In this document: one piece after another, positions 7,871 to 14,734 of the stretch | How the letters are laid out: each line of letters starts with the position of its first letter | Position numbering within the stretch: the first letter of the stretch is position 1 | From: JANNAT01 sp031422555 | Lineage (GTDB): Bacteria; Pseudomonadota; Alphaproteobacteria; Rhodobacterales; Rhodobacteraceae | Assembly (NCBI GenBank): GCA_031422555.1 | Contig: JANPLZ010000027.1 | Location: 1-17,156 of the forward strand | DNA length: 17,156 nucleotides | Reading direction: 5' to 3' | Translations under genes and position numbers: made by a program | The notes under the pieces: model-generated | Databases searched by the model: none | The model's input: the letters and a program-made list of their open reading frames with translations, nothing else | Told to the model about the DNA's origin: nothing

Positions 7871-8605
7871 CTAAAACTTATATGTCGCGCCAAACAGCAG
7901 GCCGGATTGCTGTATCTCAAAGTCTTGCCCGTCAATCTCACGGTCAAGCTCCATGTGGCGATACCCGCCCGTCAGCGCCCACTTGTCGTTGAGTTCATAG
8001 TCGATTGACGCCAAAGCCTGCCAAGTTGAGCTGTCTCCACTAAAACCGCCTATGTCGGCAAAGAAAGTAGCGGACATCTTGTCCGACAATCGGCCAATGA
8101 CGCGCAGGCCAATAACCGGGTCGGCCCAGCTTCCGCTTAGGCCGAAACTGGAATCTCCGAGCAGGCCTCCGCTGGTGGTGACGTCGGACTCCATTTTGGC
8201 CCAGCGAAAACCACCGGCTATGTCGACAGCGACACCGTTGGTTTCGTAGGGGCGATATGCGGCATAAGCGCTGATGATTGACATTTGCGTCCGGACCGTC
8301 ACGTCATCAAACAACGGACCCGGTGTCGTGTTGGTGGGAGAAAGCTTGAAGTAAAGCGCATCCGTGATCAGACCAAACTTGCCACTGCGGGCTTCGAAGG
8401 CCCCCATGAGCGCAAAGTCGAGATTCTTCAGGGCATCGCTAAAGCTCAGTTCGGCTTCAACAGTTTCACCAGTGGGGGTCTCGACCGCCACGCCGGTATC
8501 AGTCAGCCAAAAGTAACCGGTAAACCGATATTGCCAATCGGCCTGCTGTGCAAAGGCCGATGACGCTAACACTGCAAACAAAAAGGCAGTGGTGATCAAT
8601 TGCAT
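7871..8605 (-). CDS. Outer-membrane beta-barrel protein
   Basis: This encodes 244 residues. A 19-residue signal peptide ends AFA, then QQ. The mature protein is made of alternating hydrophobic/polar strands separated by short turns (YRFTGYFWLTD, FALMGAFEARSG, SIISAYAAYRPY, WALTGGYRHMELD) and ends in Phe (ATYKF), the C-terminal signature recognised by the barrel assembly machinery. The size fits an eight-stranded porin-like or adhesin-like barrel of the OmpA/Opa superfamily; the ligand is unknown. AGGGGA precedes the start codon, and a good candidate promoter lies about 40 nt upstream. It points the same way as the DUF3300-DUF2950 pair but is separated by 360 nt, so it is probably a separate transcript. 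Confidence 0.8.
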   Translation of the reverse strand: MQLITTAFLFAVLASSAFAQQADWQYRFTGYFWLTDTGVAVETPTGETVEAELSFSDALKNLDFALMGAFEARSGKFGLITDALYFKLSPTNTTPGPLFDDVTVRTQMSIISAYAAYRPYETNGVAVDIAGGFRWAKMESDVTTSGGLLGDSSFGLSGSWADPVIGLRVIGRLSDKMSATFFADIGGFSGDSSTWQALASIDYELNDKWALTGGYRHMELDREIDGQDFEIQQSGLLFGATYKF

Positions 8606-8645
8606 GGAGTTCCCCTAGGCTTAGTGGACTTCTATCAAGCTCGAC

Positions 8646-8674
8646 ATCATTGACCAGTCGCCTGCTGATTTCAA
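8646..8674 (-). promoter_or_regulatory. Candidate promoter of the beta-barrel gene
   Basis: On the minus strand TTGAAA (8674-8669, five of six consensus positions) is followed after 17 nt by AATGAT (8651-8646, four of six). Transcription would begin about 34 nt before the ATG at 8605. Confidence 0.4.
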
Positions 8675-8731
8675 GCCGCGTCAATGAAGAAACGGCATCA
8701 GGTTGGCATTGATGATGTGGCCGATTGCCGC

Positions 8732-8763
8732 CTGATCTGCCACTTTTCGTGCTGATCTGCCAC
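8732..8763 (-). mobile_element. Short tandem repeats resembling an IS21-family end (remnant)
   Basis: CTGATCTGCCAC occurs at 8732-8743 and again at 8752-8763, a 20-nt period. Read on the minus strand this is a repeated GTGGCAGATCAG. From memory, IS21-family elements carry such spaced direct repeats at their ends, where the IstA transposase binds. No istA or istB gene is present in the window, so at most an isolated end remains. Confidence 0.4.
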
Positions 8764-8820
8764 GGAAAGTTCCCCCAGTTTGGATAAGAGTCCGACCCAG
8801 GATGATCCGGCCACCAACCT

Positions 8821-8946
8821 TGGACCGCCGGAAGGCAGAGTTTTGCGGCCCGTTTCGAATTTATCAACGGCATCTACAACCTGCGCTGTAAACACGCAGC
8901 TATCAGCAAGAGATCATACGTGGCCATCGCACGGAAGTTCGCCTAA
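8821..8946 (+). pseudogene. C-terminal fragment of an IS3-type transposase (OrfB)
   Basis: In the frame ending at the TAA at 8944-8946 the translation includes FEFINGIYNLRCKHAAIS followed by KRSYVAIARKFA. This resembles the conserved OrfB ending of IS3-family transposases (typically F-x-Y-I-x-x-F-Y-N-x-R-R-x-H-S, then K-S-P). Only about 40 codons remain. The DDE catalytic acids, which lie further upstream in intact OrfB, are absent, and no start codon or ribosome-binding site supports it. It is a decayed fragment 96 nt upstream of yggS. No matching OrfA, second end or target duplication was found. Confidence 0.55.
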
Positions 8947-9042
8947 ATTGATTGCCTGACCAGAACGAAACCGGTGTTTGACCCTATCCTTGCATGGGAT
9001 GGTCGAATAATTCGGAAGTCGAGCAAGACCAAAGGGGCCGGC

Positions 9043-9696
9043 ATGGGATTGATCACAATTACGGAAAGAATGCGCAAGGCTATGACTGCGGCTGGACGAG
9101 AGTCCGGGTCAGTCACTTTGATCGCTGTCTCAAAGCTGCAGCCTTTAGAGCGGGTTGAAGCCATTCTGACCGAGGGACATTTGGTTTTTGGCGAAAACTA
9201 TGTGCAGGAAGCCGCTGGCAAATGGCCCGTCTTTCGCAATGTATTTTCCGACGTCCGGCTGCACATGATTGGCCCCCTGCAAACCAATAAGGCCAAGTTG
9301 GCGATGGACCTGTTTGATGCCATTCACACGCTTGATCGTCCGTCGCTGGCAGAAAAACTGGCCCGTCTGGCGCAGGCACGCGGCAGCTGTCCCGATCTGT
9401 TCGTGCAGGTCAATACCGGGTCAGAGCCGCAAAAGGCCGGTATCTTGCCGGGTGACGCAGATGCGTTCATCGCCGCTTGCCGCGCGATGAACCTTCCGCT
9501 GGTGGGCGCGATGTGCATCCCGCCCGAAGGCGAAGCAAGCGCACTGCATTTCACCATGCTGGCCGACATCGCCGCCCGCAACGGCCTGCCCGGCCTGTCG
9601 ATGGGCATGAGCGCCGATTTTGAAGCGGCGATTGCCGCCGGGGCCACCCATATCCGGGTGGGATCAGCGATTTTTGGCGATCGGGTTTACGGCTAA
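9043..9696 (+). CDS. yggS: YggS/PLPBP family pyridoxal phosphate homeostasis protein
   Basis: This encodes 217 residues, close to the family norm. It is a cytoplasmic PLP-binding single-domain TIM-barrel protein that buffers pyridoxal phosphate; it is not known to be an enzyme. The PLP lysine is Lys31 in IAVSKLQP (28-34). FGENYVQE (49-56), HMIGPLQTNK (74-83), GLSMGMSADFEAAIAAG (184-200) and THIRVGSAIFG (202-212) are hallmark segments that contact the cofactor phosphate. The ATG at 9043 is preferred over one 69 nt upstream because AAAGGGG lies just before it and family members begin at this point. The gene stands alone on the plus strand, downstream of insertion-sequence debris, and converges with the amylosucrase gene. 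Confidence 0.92.
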   Translation: MGLITITERMRKAMTAAGRESGSVTLIAVSKLQPLERVEAILTEGHLVFGENYVQEAAGKWPVFRNVFSDVRLHMIGPLQTNKAKLAMDLFDAIHTLDRPSLAEKLARLAQARGSCPDLFVQVNTGSEPQKAGILPGDADAFIAACRAMNLPLVGAMCIPPEGEASALHFTMLADIAARNGLPGLSMGMSADFEAAIAAGATHIRVGSAIFGDRVYG

Positions 9697-9710
9697 CCGC
9701 CTGCCGCCGC

Positions 9711-9779
9711 GGTCCCGGACCTGATCCGGGACCTCAACCTTACGGTGCGCGCGAGAGGTCTTGGATCAAGTCCGGGACT
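9711..9779. repeat. Pair of REP-like 23-bp palindromes in opposite orientation
   Basis: The first copy (9711-9733) has perfect 9-bp arms GGTCCCGGA and TCCGGGACC around 5 nt. The second (9757-9779) is a diverged copy in the opposite orientation, with about four differences, 23 nt further on. Sitting just after the yggS stop between convergent genes, they resemble the dispersed palindromic repeats of alphaproteobacterial chromosomes. Confidence 0.65.
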
Positions 9780-9802
9780 GCGAGAATGGCCCGCTTCCCC
9801 AA

Positions 9803-9895
9803 CCCTCCCCACAAGGGGGAGGGAGTGATCAACCCCCGCCGACAGTATCAATTGCCAAAGAACGGCCGCTTCCCCTCCCCCCGTGTGGGGAGGGG
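9803..9895. repeat. Two GC-rich hairpins in the convergent spacer
   Basis: CCCTCCCC (9803-9810) pairs with GGGGAGGG (9816-9823) across a 5-nt loop. CCCCTCCCC (9872-9880) pairs with GGGGAGGGG (9887-9895) across 6 nt. They are variants of one short palindrome and lie between the 3' ends of yggS and the amylosucrase gene. They could end transcription from either side or be passive repeats; no clear U-tract follows either. Confidence 0.6.
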
Positions 9896-9919
9896 TCAGG
9901 GGAGGGGGCTACCCCACCC

Positions 9920-11797
9920 TCAGGTCAACCAAACCCGAGCATAGGGTGGCAGGGCAATCACCCCACCCTCAGTCGCAACGGCGGCATCTGACAGCGCGTC
10001 GTGCATTTGGCTGACCCCCTGCGCGCGTGCCCATGATTCCCGCACATGCGCCCAGTTTTCAGTAAAATTGAACAGGCACAGCACCGGTCCCGTCGGCGCC
10101 AACCGCGCCACTGCGAACACGCCCGGCTTTTCCACCCCCACCACGCGTATTGGTGTCGCCGCATGCAGCGCAGGCGTTGCCCGCCGTCGCGCCAGAATAT
10201 GCTTCACGCCGCGAAACACCAAGCCAGACGGCGCATCGCTGGTCGCCCGATTGCCAGCCACATCCCAATCCATCCGGGGGCGGTGAATCCACCGGCTGTC
10301 ATGCGCATGATCGGGGTTTTGCAGATAACCATAGTCGTTCAGCGTCGCCAATTCATCGCCCATATAGATCAACGGAATCCCGCCAAACCCCGCAATCAAC
10401 GCGTGACCCATCAAAATGCGTTGCACTGACAAATCAACCGCTGCAGCATCCTGCGCCTTTTCCAGCCCCGCCAAGGACGCGAAACTGCCCGAAATCCGCT
10501 TGTCGCCGGTGGCCGGGTTTTCTTGAAACAACGCGCCTTGCGCAAAGGACCCCGGAAAATCGCCCTCATAGAAATCCGACAGATAATTGCGATGTGCCGC
10601 CCCGATCATGCCACGCGCCAAGGCATCTTCATCGGTGATCGCCCAACCGATATCGTCATGGCAGCGAATATAGGTGGCATAGCTGGCATTGGTCAGCCGA
10701 TCCGGGAAATGGCTGGCCAGAACATGGGTCATCAGCCCGGTATCACGGGTGGCAAGCGCGCCCCAAAACTGCACCATCAGACTGTTATGATAGGCAAGAT
10801 TGCCTTCGCGGCCATCATGCTTGCCGCGCCCAAGATAGGGCAGCATTTCGGCGGGGGCGACGATCGCCTCTTCCAGATGGATGACCGCCGGGGCCGCGAT
10901 ACGGCAACAGGCGCGCAGCGCTTGCAGCAGCATATGCACTTCGGGTTCCGATTGGCAGCGCGTGCCCATGCGTTTCCACATGAAGGCCACCGCATCAAGC
11001 CGCAGCACATCGACGCCCTTGTTGGCCAAGTGCAACATGATCTTGGTGATTTCCAAAAATACCTGTGGATTGGCCCAGTTCAAATCCCATTGATGTTCGG
11101 CAAACGTGGTCCAGACCCATTTACCGAGGTCAGGATAATGGGTGAAATTGCCGGGCGCATTGTCGGGGAACACCTCGACCAATGTTTGCTCATAAAGGTC
11201 GGGCAGATCCGGGCTGTCATACATCAGGTAATAATCCTGACGCGCAGCATCGCCCGATGCCGCCTGCACCGCCCAGTCATGCTCTTTGGCGGTGTGGTTC
11301 AGCACCAGATCAATGCACAAGGATATGCCCCGTTTGCGCAGGTCAGTTGCAACCGCTTTGAAGTCATCGTTGCTGCCATAGGCGGGGTTGATGCTGTGGT
11401 AATCCATCACCGAATAGCCGCCGTCACTGTCGCCGGGACGGGGCCGCAGGCAGGGCATGAAATGCACATAGGTGATGCCCAGATCGGTCAGGTAATCCAG
11501 ATGGTTCAGCACGCCGTTCAGGGTGCCGGCAAAGCGGTCGATGTAGAAAACATACCCCGCCATATCGGCGCGCAAAAACCAATCCGGTTCCAGATCACGT
11601 TGTAAATCCAACAACTTAAGATCGGCGGGGCGCGATTTCCACGCGTCCGCAAGAGCTGCTTTCAAGTCTTGGCAAAATTGGTCAAAGCCGGGATGTGTGC
11701 CGTAAAGCGCGGTCAGCATGGGCCATAAATCGGGCGCAGAACGCGCCATGCGCAATTGGAAAATCAAATCATCGGGTTTTGCTGGTGACTTGGCCAT
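9920..11797 (-). CDS. GH13 amylosucrase (sucrose glucosyltransferase)
   Basis: This encodes 625 residues, about the length of known amylosucrases (roughly 630-640). The predicted enzyme transfers glucose from sucrose to build an alpha-1,4-glucan and release fructose. GH13 motifs are in order: DLVLNHTAKEHDW (163-175), VDVLRLDAVAFMWKRMGT (262-279, nucleophile Asp268), HLEEAIVAP (307-315, acid/base Glu310) and RCHDDIGW (378-385, Asp381). DSRWIHRPRMDW (500-511) is characteristic of the amylosucrase subfamily. No signal peptide is visible, so it is probably cytoplasmic and would act on imported sucrose. A sucrose hydrolase or phosphorylase specificity cannot be excluded. AAGGGA lies 6 nt before the start. 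It follows the L,D-transpeptidase-fold gene by 58 nt on the same strand. No sucrose transporter or fructokinase is nearby. Confidence 0.88.
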   Translation of the reverse strand: MAKSPAKPDDLIFQLRMARSAPDLWPMLTALYGTHPGFDQFCQDLKAALADAWKSRPADLKLLDLQRDLEPDWFLRADMAGYVFYIDRFAGTLNGVLNHLDYLTDLGITYVHFMPCLRPRPGDSDGGYSVMDYHSINPAYGSNDDFKAVATDLRKRGISLCIDLVLNHTAKEHDWAVQAASGDAARQDYYLMYDSPDLPDLYEQTLVEVFPDNAPGNFTHYPDLGKWVWTTFAEHQWDLNWANPQVFLEITKIMLHLANKGVDVLRLDAVAFMWKRMGTRCQSEPEVHMLLQALRACCRIAAPAVIHLEEAIVAPAEMLPYLGRGKHDGREGNLAYHNSLMVQFWGALATRDTGLMTHVLASHFPDRLTNASYATYIRCHDDIGWAITDEDALARGMIGAAHRNYLSDFYEGDFPGSFAQGALFQENPATGDKRISGSFASLAGLEKAQDAAAVDLSVQRILMGHALIAGFGGIPLIYMGDELATLNDYGYLQNPDHAHDSRWIHRPRMDWDVAGNRATSDAPSGLVFRGVKHILARRRATPALHAATPIRVVGVEKPGVFAVARLAPTGPVLCLFNFTENWAHVRESWARAQGVSQMHDALSDAAVATEGGVIALPPYARVWLT

Positions 11798-11855
11798 GTT
11801 GTATCCCTTGCGCGCCCGGCTAGAATAGGCAATTCGAAGCGCTTTGGGAAGAGGA

Positions 11856-12353
11856 TCAAGCGCGGATGATCAGCCGGGTCTGGTGGCGGATGCGGGCGGC
11901 GATCCACAGCAGGTCTGCGCGGGCAAAGCCTACGCAGCCGGCAGTGGGGTGACGCGGTTTGCGCCAGGTGTGAATGAATATGGCCGATCCTTTGCCGGGC
12001 GTGGCATAGGGCCAATTCCAATCGGTGATCAGGATCAGATCATAGGCCGGATCGGGCCGCGACAGCCGTTCATGGCCAAAGCCGTGCGGCGCACGCACCA
12101 TGGTGTTGTAATCATCATCCTTCGGGTCGTCCGACCACAGATCGACGGGGCCAAACGGCAGCGCCCAATCGGCGGGCGCGGTCAGTCGGTCTGGGCGATA
12201 CAGCATGCCCACGATACGGTGAACGCCCGCCGGACTGCCGCCATCGCCTTCGCGTTTGGTGGTGGTGATGCCCCCGCGTCCAACGGAACAGGCAAAGCGG
12301 CGGTTCATGAACCGCGCGCCCCAGCGGGTAACGACAATATCATGGGGTCTCAC
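11856..12353 (-). CDS. YkuD-type L,D-transpeptidase family protein
   Basis: This encodes 165 residues starting at a GTG. The catalytic signature is in the C-terminal half: AIFIHTWRKPRHPTAGCVGFARADL (124-148), with His128 and the nucleophile Cys140 in the typical HxnGC arrangement. Enzymes of this fold form 3-3 cross-links in peptidoglycan or attach proteins to it. No N-terminal signal peptide or membrane segment is visible, which is odd for a periplasmic activity; either export uses another route or the enzyme acts in the cytoplasm. The GTG overlaps the ribA stop (GTGA, 4 nt), which supports this start and implies translational coupling. The nearest later Met (residue 16) would remove the conserved-looking TRWGARF start. 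Confidence 0.82.
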   Translation of the reverse strand: MRPHDIVVTRWGARFMNRRFACSVGRGGITTTKREGDGGSPAGVHRIVGMLYRPDRLTAPADWALPFGPVDLWSDDPKDDDYNTMVRAPHGFGHERLSRPDPAYDLILITDWNWPYATPGKGSAIFIHTWRKPRHPTAGCVGFARADLLWIAARIRHQTRLIIRA

Positions 12354-13435
12354 AGCAAATGGCCCGATTTGGCGGCTTTGGTGGCAAGATAATCGGCGTT
12401 CTGCGCAGTTTTACCCACCAGCAGCGGCACCCGTTCGGTGACGGTTAGCCCGCAACTTGCCATCATTGCCAATTTCTTTGGGTTGTTGGTCAACAGGCGC
12501 ACGGACTGAAACCCCAATTTCTGCAACAGACTGGCGCCAATCCGAAAGTCACGTTCATCATCTTCAAATCCCAGACGGTGATTGGCTTGGACTGTATCAA
12601 AGCCCTGATCTTGCAAGGAATATGCCCGCAATTTGTTGGCCAACCCAATGCCACGGCCTTCCTGGTTCAGGTAAAGCAAAATACCTGCACCCGCCGCTGC
12701 CATTTGCGTTAGTGCTGCGTTCAACTGCGGGCCGCAATCGCATTTCAACGATCCCAGCACATCACCGGTAAAGCACGCCGAATGCAGACGAGTCAGCACC
12801 GGTTGATCGCGGTCGGGGCGGCCAATTTCGATGGCGTAATGCTCGACCCCGCCGTCATCGGGGCGAAAGATGTGCAATCTGCCCGCATTCGCGGCGGCAA
12901 TCGGCAGGCGGGCCGAGATGACGGACGACAAAAGCGGCAGCCGGTCAAGCCCAGCGCAATCGCCGGGTGAAATCACGGTCAGTTGGTTTTGGGCGGCAAG
13001 GCCGATACCATCCGGCACAGGCACCAGCAGAACGGCAGGCAGCAGTTGCGCAGACTTTGCCAAGGCAATCGCAGCGCGGTGCAGATCGGCGGGGCCGTCC
13101 CGCAGCGATGTCAGCGGCCCCTTCATAGGCACGCGCAAATCATCCGCCGGATCGGCCAAACTGCGCAGCCAGCGCATATCGGCGTCACGTGGCACCGAAA
13201 TTCGCGCCAGATCGCCATCATAGGCGCGGGCTTTCAGGGTTTCGGCCCGGCGCTGGGTTAGGGCCAGTTCGGGCAGGCCATAAGCCCGCAAATCCGCCAG
13301 CCGTGCCGCATCCATCGACTCTATCGCGGCACACAGCATGGCGTGGCCGTCGTCTGCAAACACAATTGGCAGGCCAAGACGCAAGTCGCTGCGGGCGCGG
13401 GCCAGCTTTTCGGTCGGGGTTGGCAACAGACTCAT
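12350..13435 (-). CDS. ribA: GTP cyclohydrolase II with degenerate RibB-like N-domain
   Basis: This encodes 361 residues. The C-terminal half is a complete GTP cyclohydrolase II, the first step of riboflavin synthesis. RLHSACFTGDVLGSLKCDCGPQL (216-238) provides the zinc ligands Cys221, Cys232 and Cys234. YLNQEGRGIGLANKLRAY (255-272) and NHRLGFEDDERDF (285-297) form the GTP site, and LLTNNPKK (314-321) follows. The N-terminal 190 residues appear to be a decayed 3,4-dihydroxybutanone-4-phosphate synthase (RibB) domain: PIVFADDG, LPELALTQRRAETL and KSAQLLPAVLLVPV align in order with RibB landmarks. However, the acidic ENEGD loop and the later GHT histidine motif are not conserved, so only the cyclohydrolase activity is expected. 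AGGAG precedes the ATG by 6-7 nt. It is the first gene of a likely operon. Confidence 0.92.
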   Translation of the reverse strand: MSLLPTPTEKLARARSDLRLGLPIVFADDGHAMLCAAIESMDAARLADLRAYGLPELALTQRRAETLKARAYDGDLARISVPRDADMRWLRSLADPADDLRVPMKGPLTSLRDGPADLHRAAIALAKSAQLLPAVLLVPVPDGIGLAAQNQLTVISPGDCAGLDRLPLLSSVISARLPIAAANAGRLHIFRPDDGGVEHYAIEIGRPDRDQPVLTRLHSACFTGDVLGSLKCDCGPQLNAALTQMAAAGAGILLYLNQEGRGIGLANKLRAYSLQDQGFDTVQANHRLGFEDDERDFRIGASLLQKLGFQSVRLLTNNPKKLAMMASCGLTVTERVPLLVGKTAQNADYLATKAAKSGHLL

Positions 13436-13598
13436 TTCAATCTCCTGCGTCCTTCATAGGCATTTGACAACGGAAATGAAACATACCGGCGCTTGGCGAC
13501 ACGACCGCGTGACTGCGTTGCAGTAAATCTTGTCCGGCGCATGAGGTGGGGGCATGTTGCCTGCAAGGGGACAAGAAACCCATGGAATGGAGCCCGTT

Positions 13599-14285
13599 AT
13601 GGCAACGCTGCGGAAAATTTTGCTGGTTGATGACGACGATGATCTGCGCGAAGCGCTAAGCGAACAACTGGTCATGACCGAAGATTTCGACGTGTTCGAG
13701 GCCCGCACGGGCGTTGAGGGCATGGAAAAAGCCAAGGCGGGGCTTTACGATCTTGTTATCCTTGACGTGGGATTGCCCGATACTGATGGCCGCGAGTTGT
13801 GCCGCCGGATGCGCAAATTGGGGGTGAAATGCCCGATCATGATGCTGACCGGCCATGACACCGACAGCGATACCATTCTGGGGCTGGATTCGGGTGCGAA
13901 TGATTACGTAACCAAGCCGTTCAAGTTTCCGGTGCTTTTGGCACGCATTCGGGCGCAGTTGCGCCAACATGAGCAATCCGAAGACGCGGTGTTTCAGATG
14001 GGGCCTTACACCTTCAAACCGGCGCAGAAAATGCTGGTGGATGTGAAGGATAAAAAGATCCGTCTGACCGAGAAAGAAACCAATATTCTGAAATATCTGT
14101 TTCGCGCCCAAGCGTCAGTGGTGGCGCGCGATGTGCTGCTGCATGAGGTTTGGGGCTATAACGCCGGTGTCACGACGCACACGCTTGAAACCCATATTTA
14201 CCGGTTGCGCCAAAAGATCGAGTCTGACCCGTCCAATGCCCGCATGCTGGTCACGGAAAATGGTGGCTATAAACTGGTGGCCTAG
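13599..14285 (+). CDS. OmpR-family response regulator, CenR-like
   Basis: This encodes 228 residues. The receiver domain (1-120) has the acidic pocket DDDDD (11-15), phosphoacceptor Asp56 (LVILDVGLPD), Thr84 and Lys106 (VTKPF). A winged-helix DNA-binding domain follows, with IRLTEKETNILKYL (154-167), VWGYNAGVTTHTLETHIYRLRQKIE (184-208) and a C-terminal GGYKLVA. From memory this pattern is close to the alphaproteobacterial CenR regulator, which controls envelope and division genes, but I cannot confirm orthology. The start at 13599 is chosen because GGAG lies 6 nt upstream and the receiver begins at once; an upstream in-frame ATG (13554) adds an unlikely leader. No histidine kinase gene is adjacent. 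It is divergent from ribA across 163 nt. Confidence 0.9.
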   Translation: MATLRKILLVDDDDDLREALSEQLVMTEDFDVFEARTGVEGMEKAKAGLYDLVILDVGLPDTDGRELCRRMRKLGVKCPIMMLTGHDTDSDTILGLDSGANDYVTKPFKFPVLLARIRAQLRQHEQSEDAVFQMGPYTFKPAQKMLVDVKDKKIRLTEKETNILKYLFRAQASVVARDVLLHEVWGYNAGVTTHTLETHIYRLRQKIESDPSNARMLVTENGGYKLVA

Positions 14286-14407
14286 AGCCGTTTCCTGATC
14301 GGCCCTCTATACTGCGTTGTTGGTCATATTGTTGCCAGAATCATGCGTTATGTGTTTCACTAGGCAAATAGTTTGCGGCATTCAGTTCCCCTTGCCATGT
14401 CGGGGTT

Positions 14408-14462
14408 ATGACATGGCACCTCCCTGTTGGACCTGGCCGGGCCGTGTGCCCGGCCTTTTTTT
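14408..14462 (+). ncRNA. Candidate small RNA, copy 1
   Basis: The box CTCCCTGTTGGACCT (14420-14434) is followed directly by a perfect intrinsic terminator. The same 15 nt and the same design recur 161 nt downstream. The 5' end is uncertain: a shared GTTA lies 15 nt before each box, but no strong promoter is seen. The unpaired CUCCC could pair with Shine-Dalgarno sequences, suggesting a trans-acting regulator (inference). Confidence 0.5.
14435..14462 (+). terminator. Intrinsic terminator of sRNA copy 1
   Basis: A perfect 8-bp stem, GGCCGGGC (14435-14442) with GCCCGGCC (14448-14455), has a 5-nt loop and is followed directly by seven T residues. It could also end read-through from the response regulator gene, whose stop lies 150 nt upstream. 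Confidence 0.85.
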
Positions 14463-14568
14463 GTCTTGAAACAGACTACCATTTTGCAAGGCCGCAACAC
14501 TTGTTGCGCAAAAGCCATGCCGCGAAATATTTGGCATTTAATCAACCTAAAGTAGCGTCTGGCATGTT

Positions 14569-14628
14569 AGCGTATGTCATCTCCCTGTTGGACCTTTCGC
14601 CCGGCCCCGTGCCGGGCGCCCTTTTTTT
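14569..14628 (+). ncRNA. Candidate small RNA, copy 2
   Basis: This carries the identical 15-nt box CTCCCTGTTGGACCT (14581-14595), then a GC-rich terminator with different stem sequence but the same geometry. Conservation of the box while the stem has diverged but stays paired argues for selection on an RNA. The segment between the copies (14463-14568) shows no gene. Confidence 0.5.
14598..14628 (+). terminator. Intrinsic terminator of sRNA copy 2
   Basis: CGCCCGGC (14598-14605) pairs with GCCGGGCG (14611-14618) around a 5-nt loop, followed by CCC and then seven T residues (14622-14628). Confidence 0.82.
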
Positions 14629-14734
14629 GCGAACCCTTGTTGTTTGCTTGCACCGCGCCACCAACGCAGTATGACCATTGCCAGTGGGCTACGCCCGCAG
14701 CTTTACGGAGATGAATTACAAAAAGGAGCGCACC

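Noticed and set aside
8698..8895. Minus-strand 65-codon open frame over the insertion-sequence scar
   Set aside because: It is the complement of the transposase fragment and the repeats, with no features of its own.
10523..11605. Plus-strand open frame of 360 codons opposite the amylosucrase gene
   Set aside because: It lies entirely within the well-supported GH13 gene and its product looks like no known family.
13464..13469. TTGACA in the ribA / response-regulator spacer as a -35 box
   Set aside because: No acceptable -10 hexamer lies 16-18 nt downstream.
14309..14672. 11-bp inverted repeat (ATACTGCGTTG and CAACGCAGTAT) flanking the sRNA pair
   Set aside because: The arms are short, 342 nt apart and not accompanied by a target duplication or transposase, so chance is a sufficient explanation.
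14408..14674. Open frame across the two candidate sRNAs
   Set aside because: It reads through two strong intrinsic terminators, has no ribosome-binding site, and its product is low in recognisable features.
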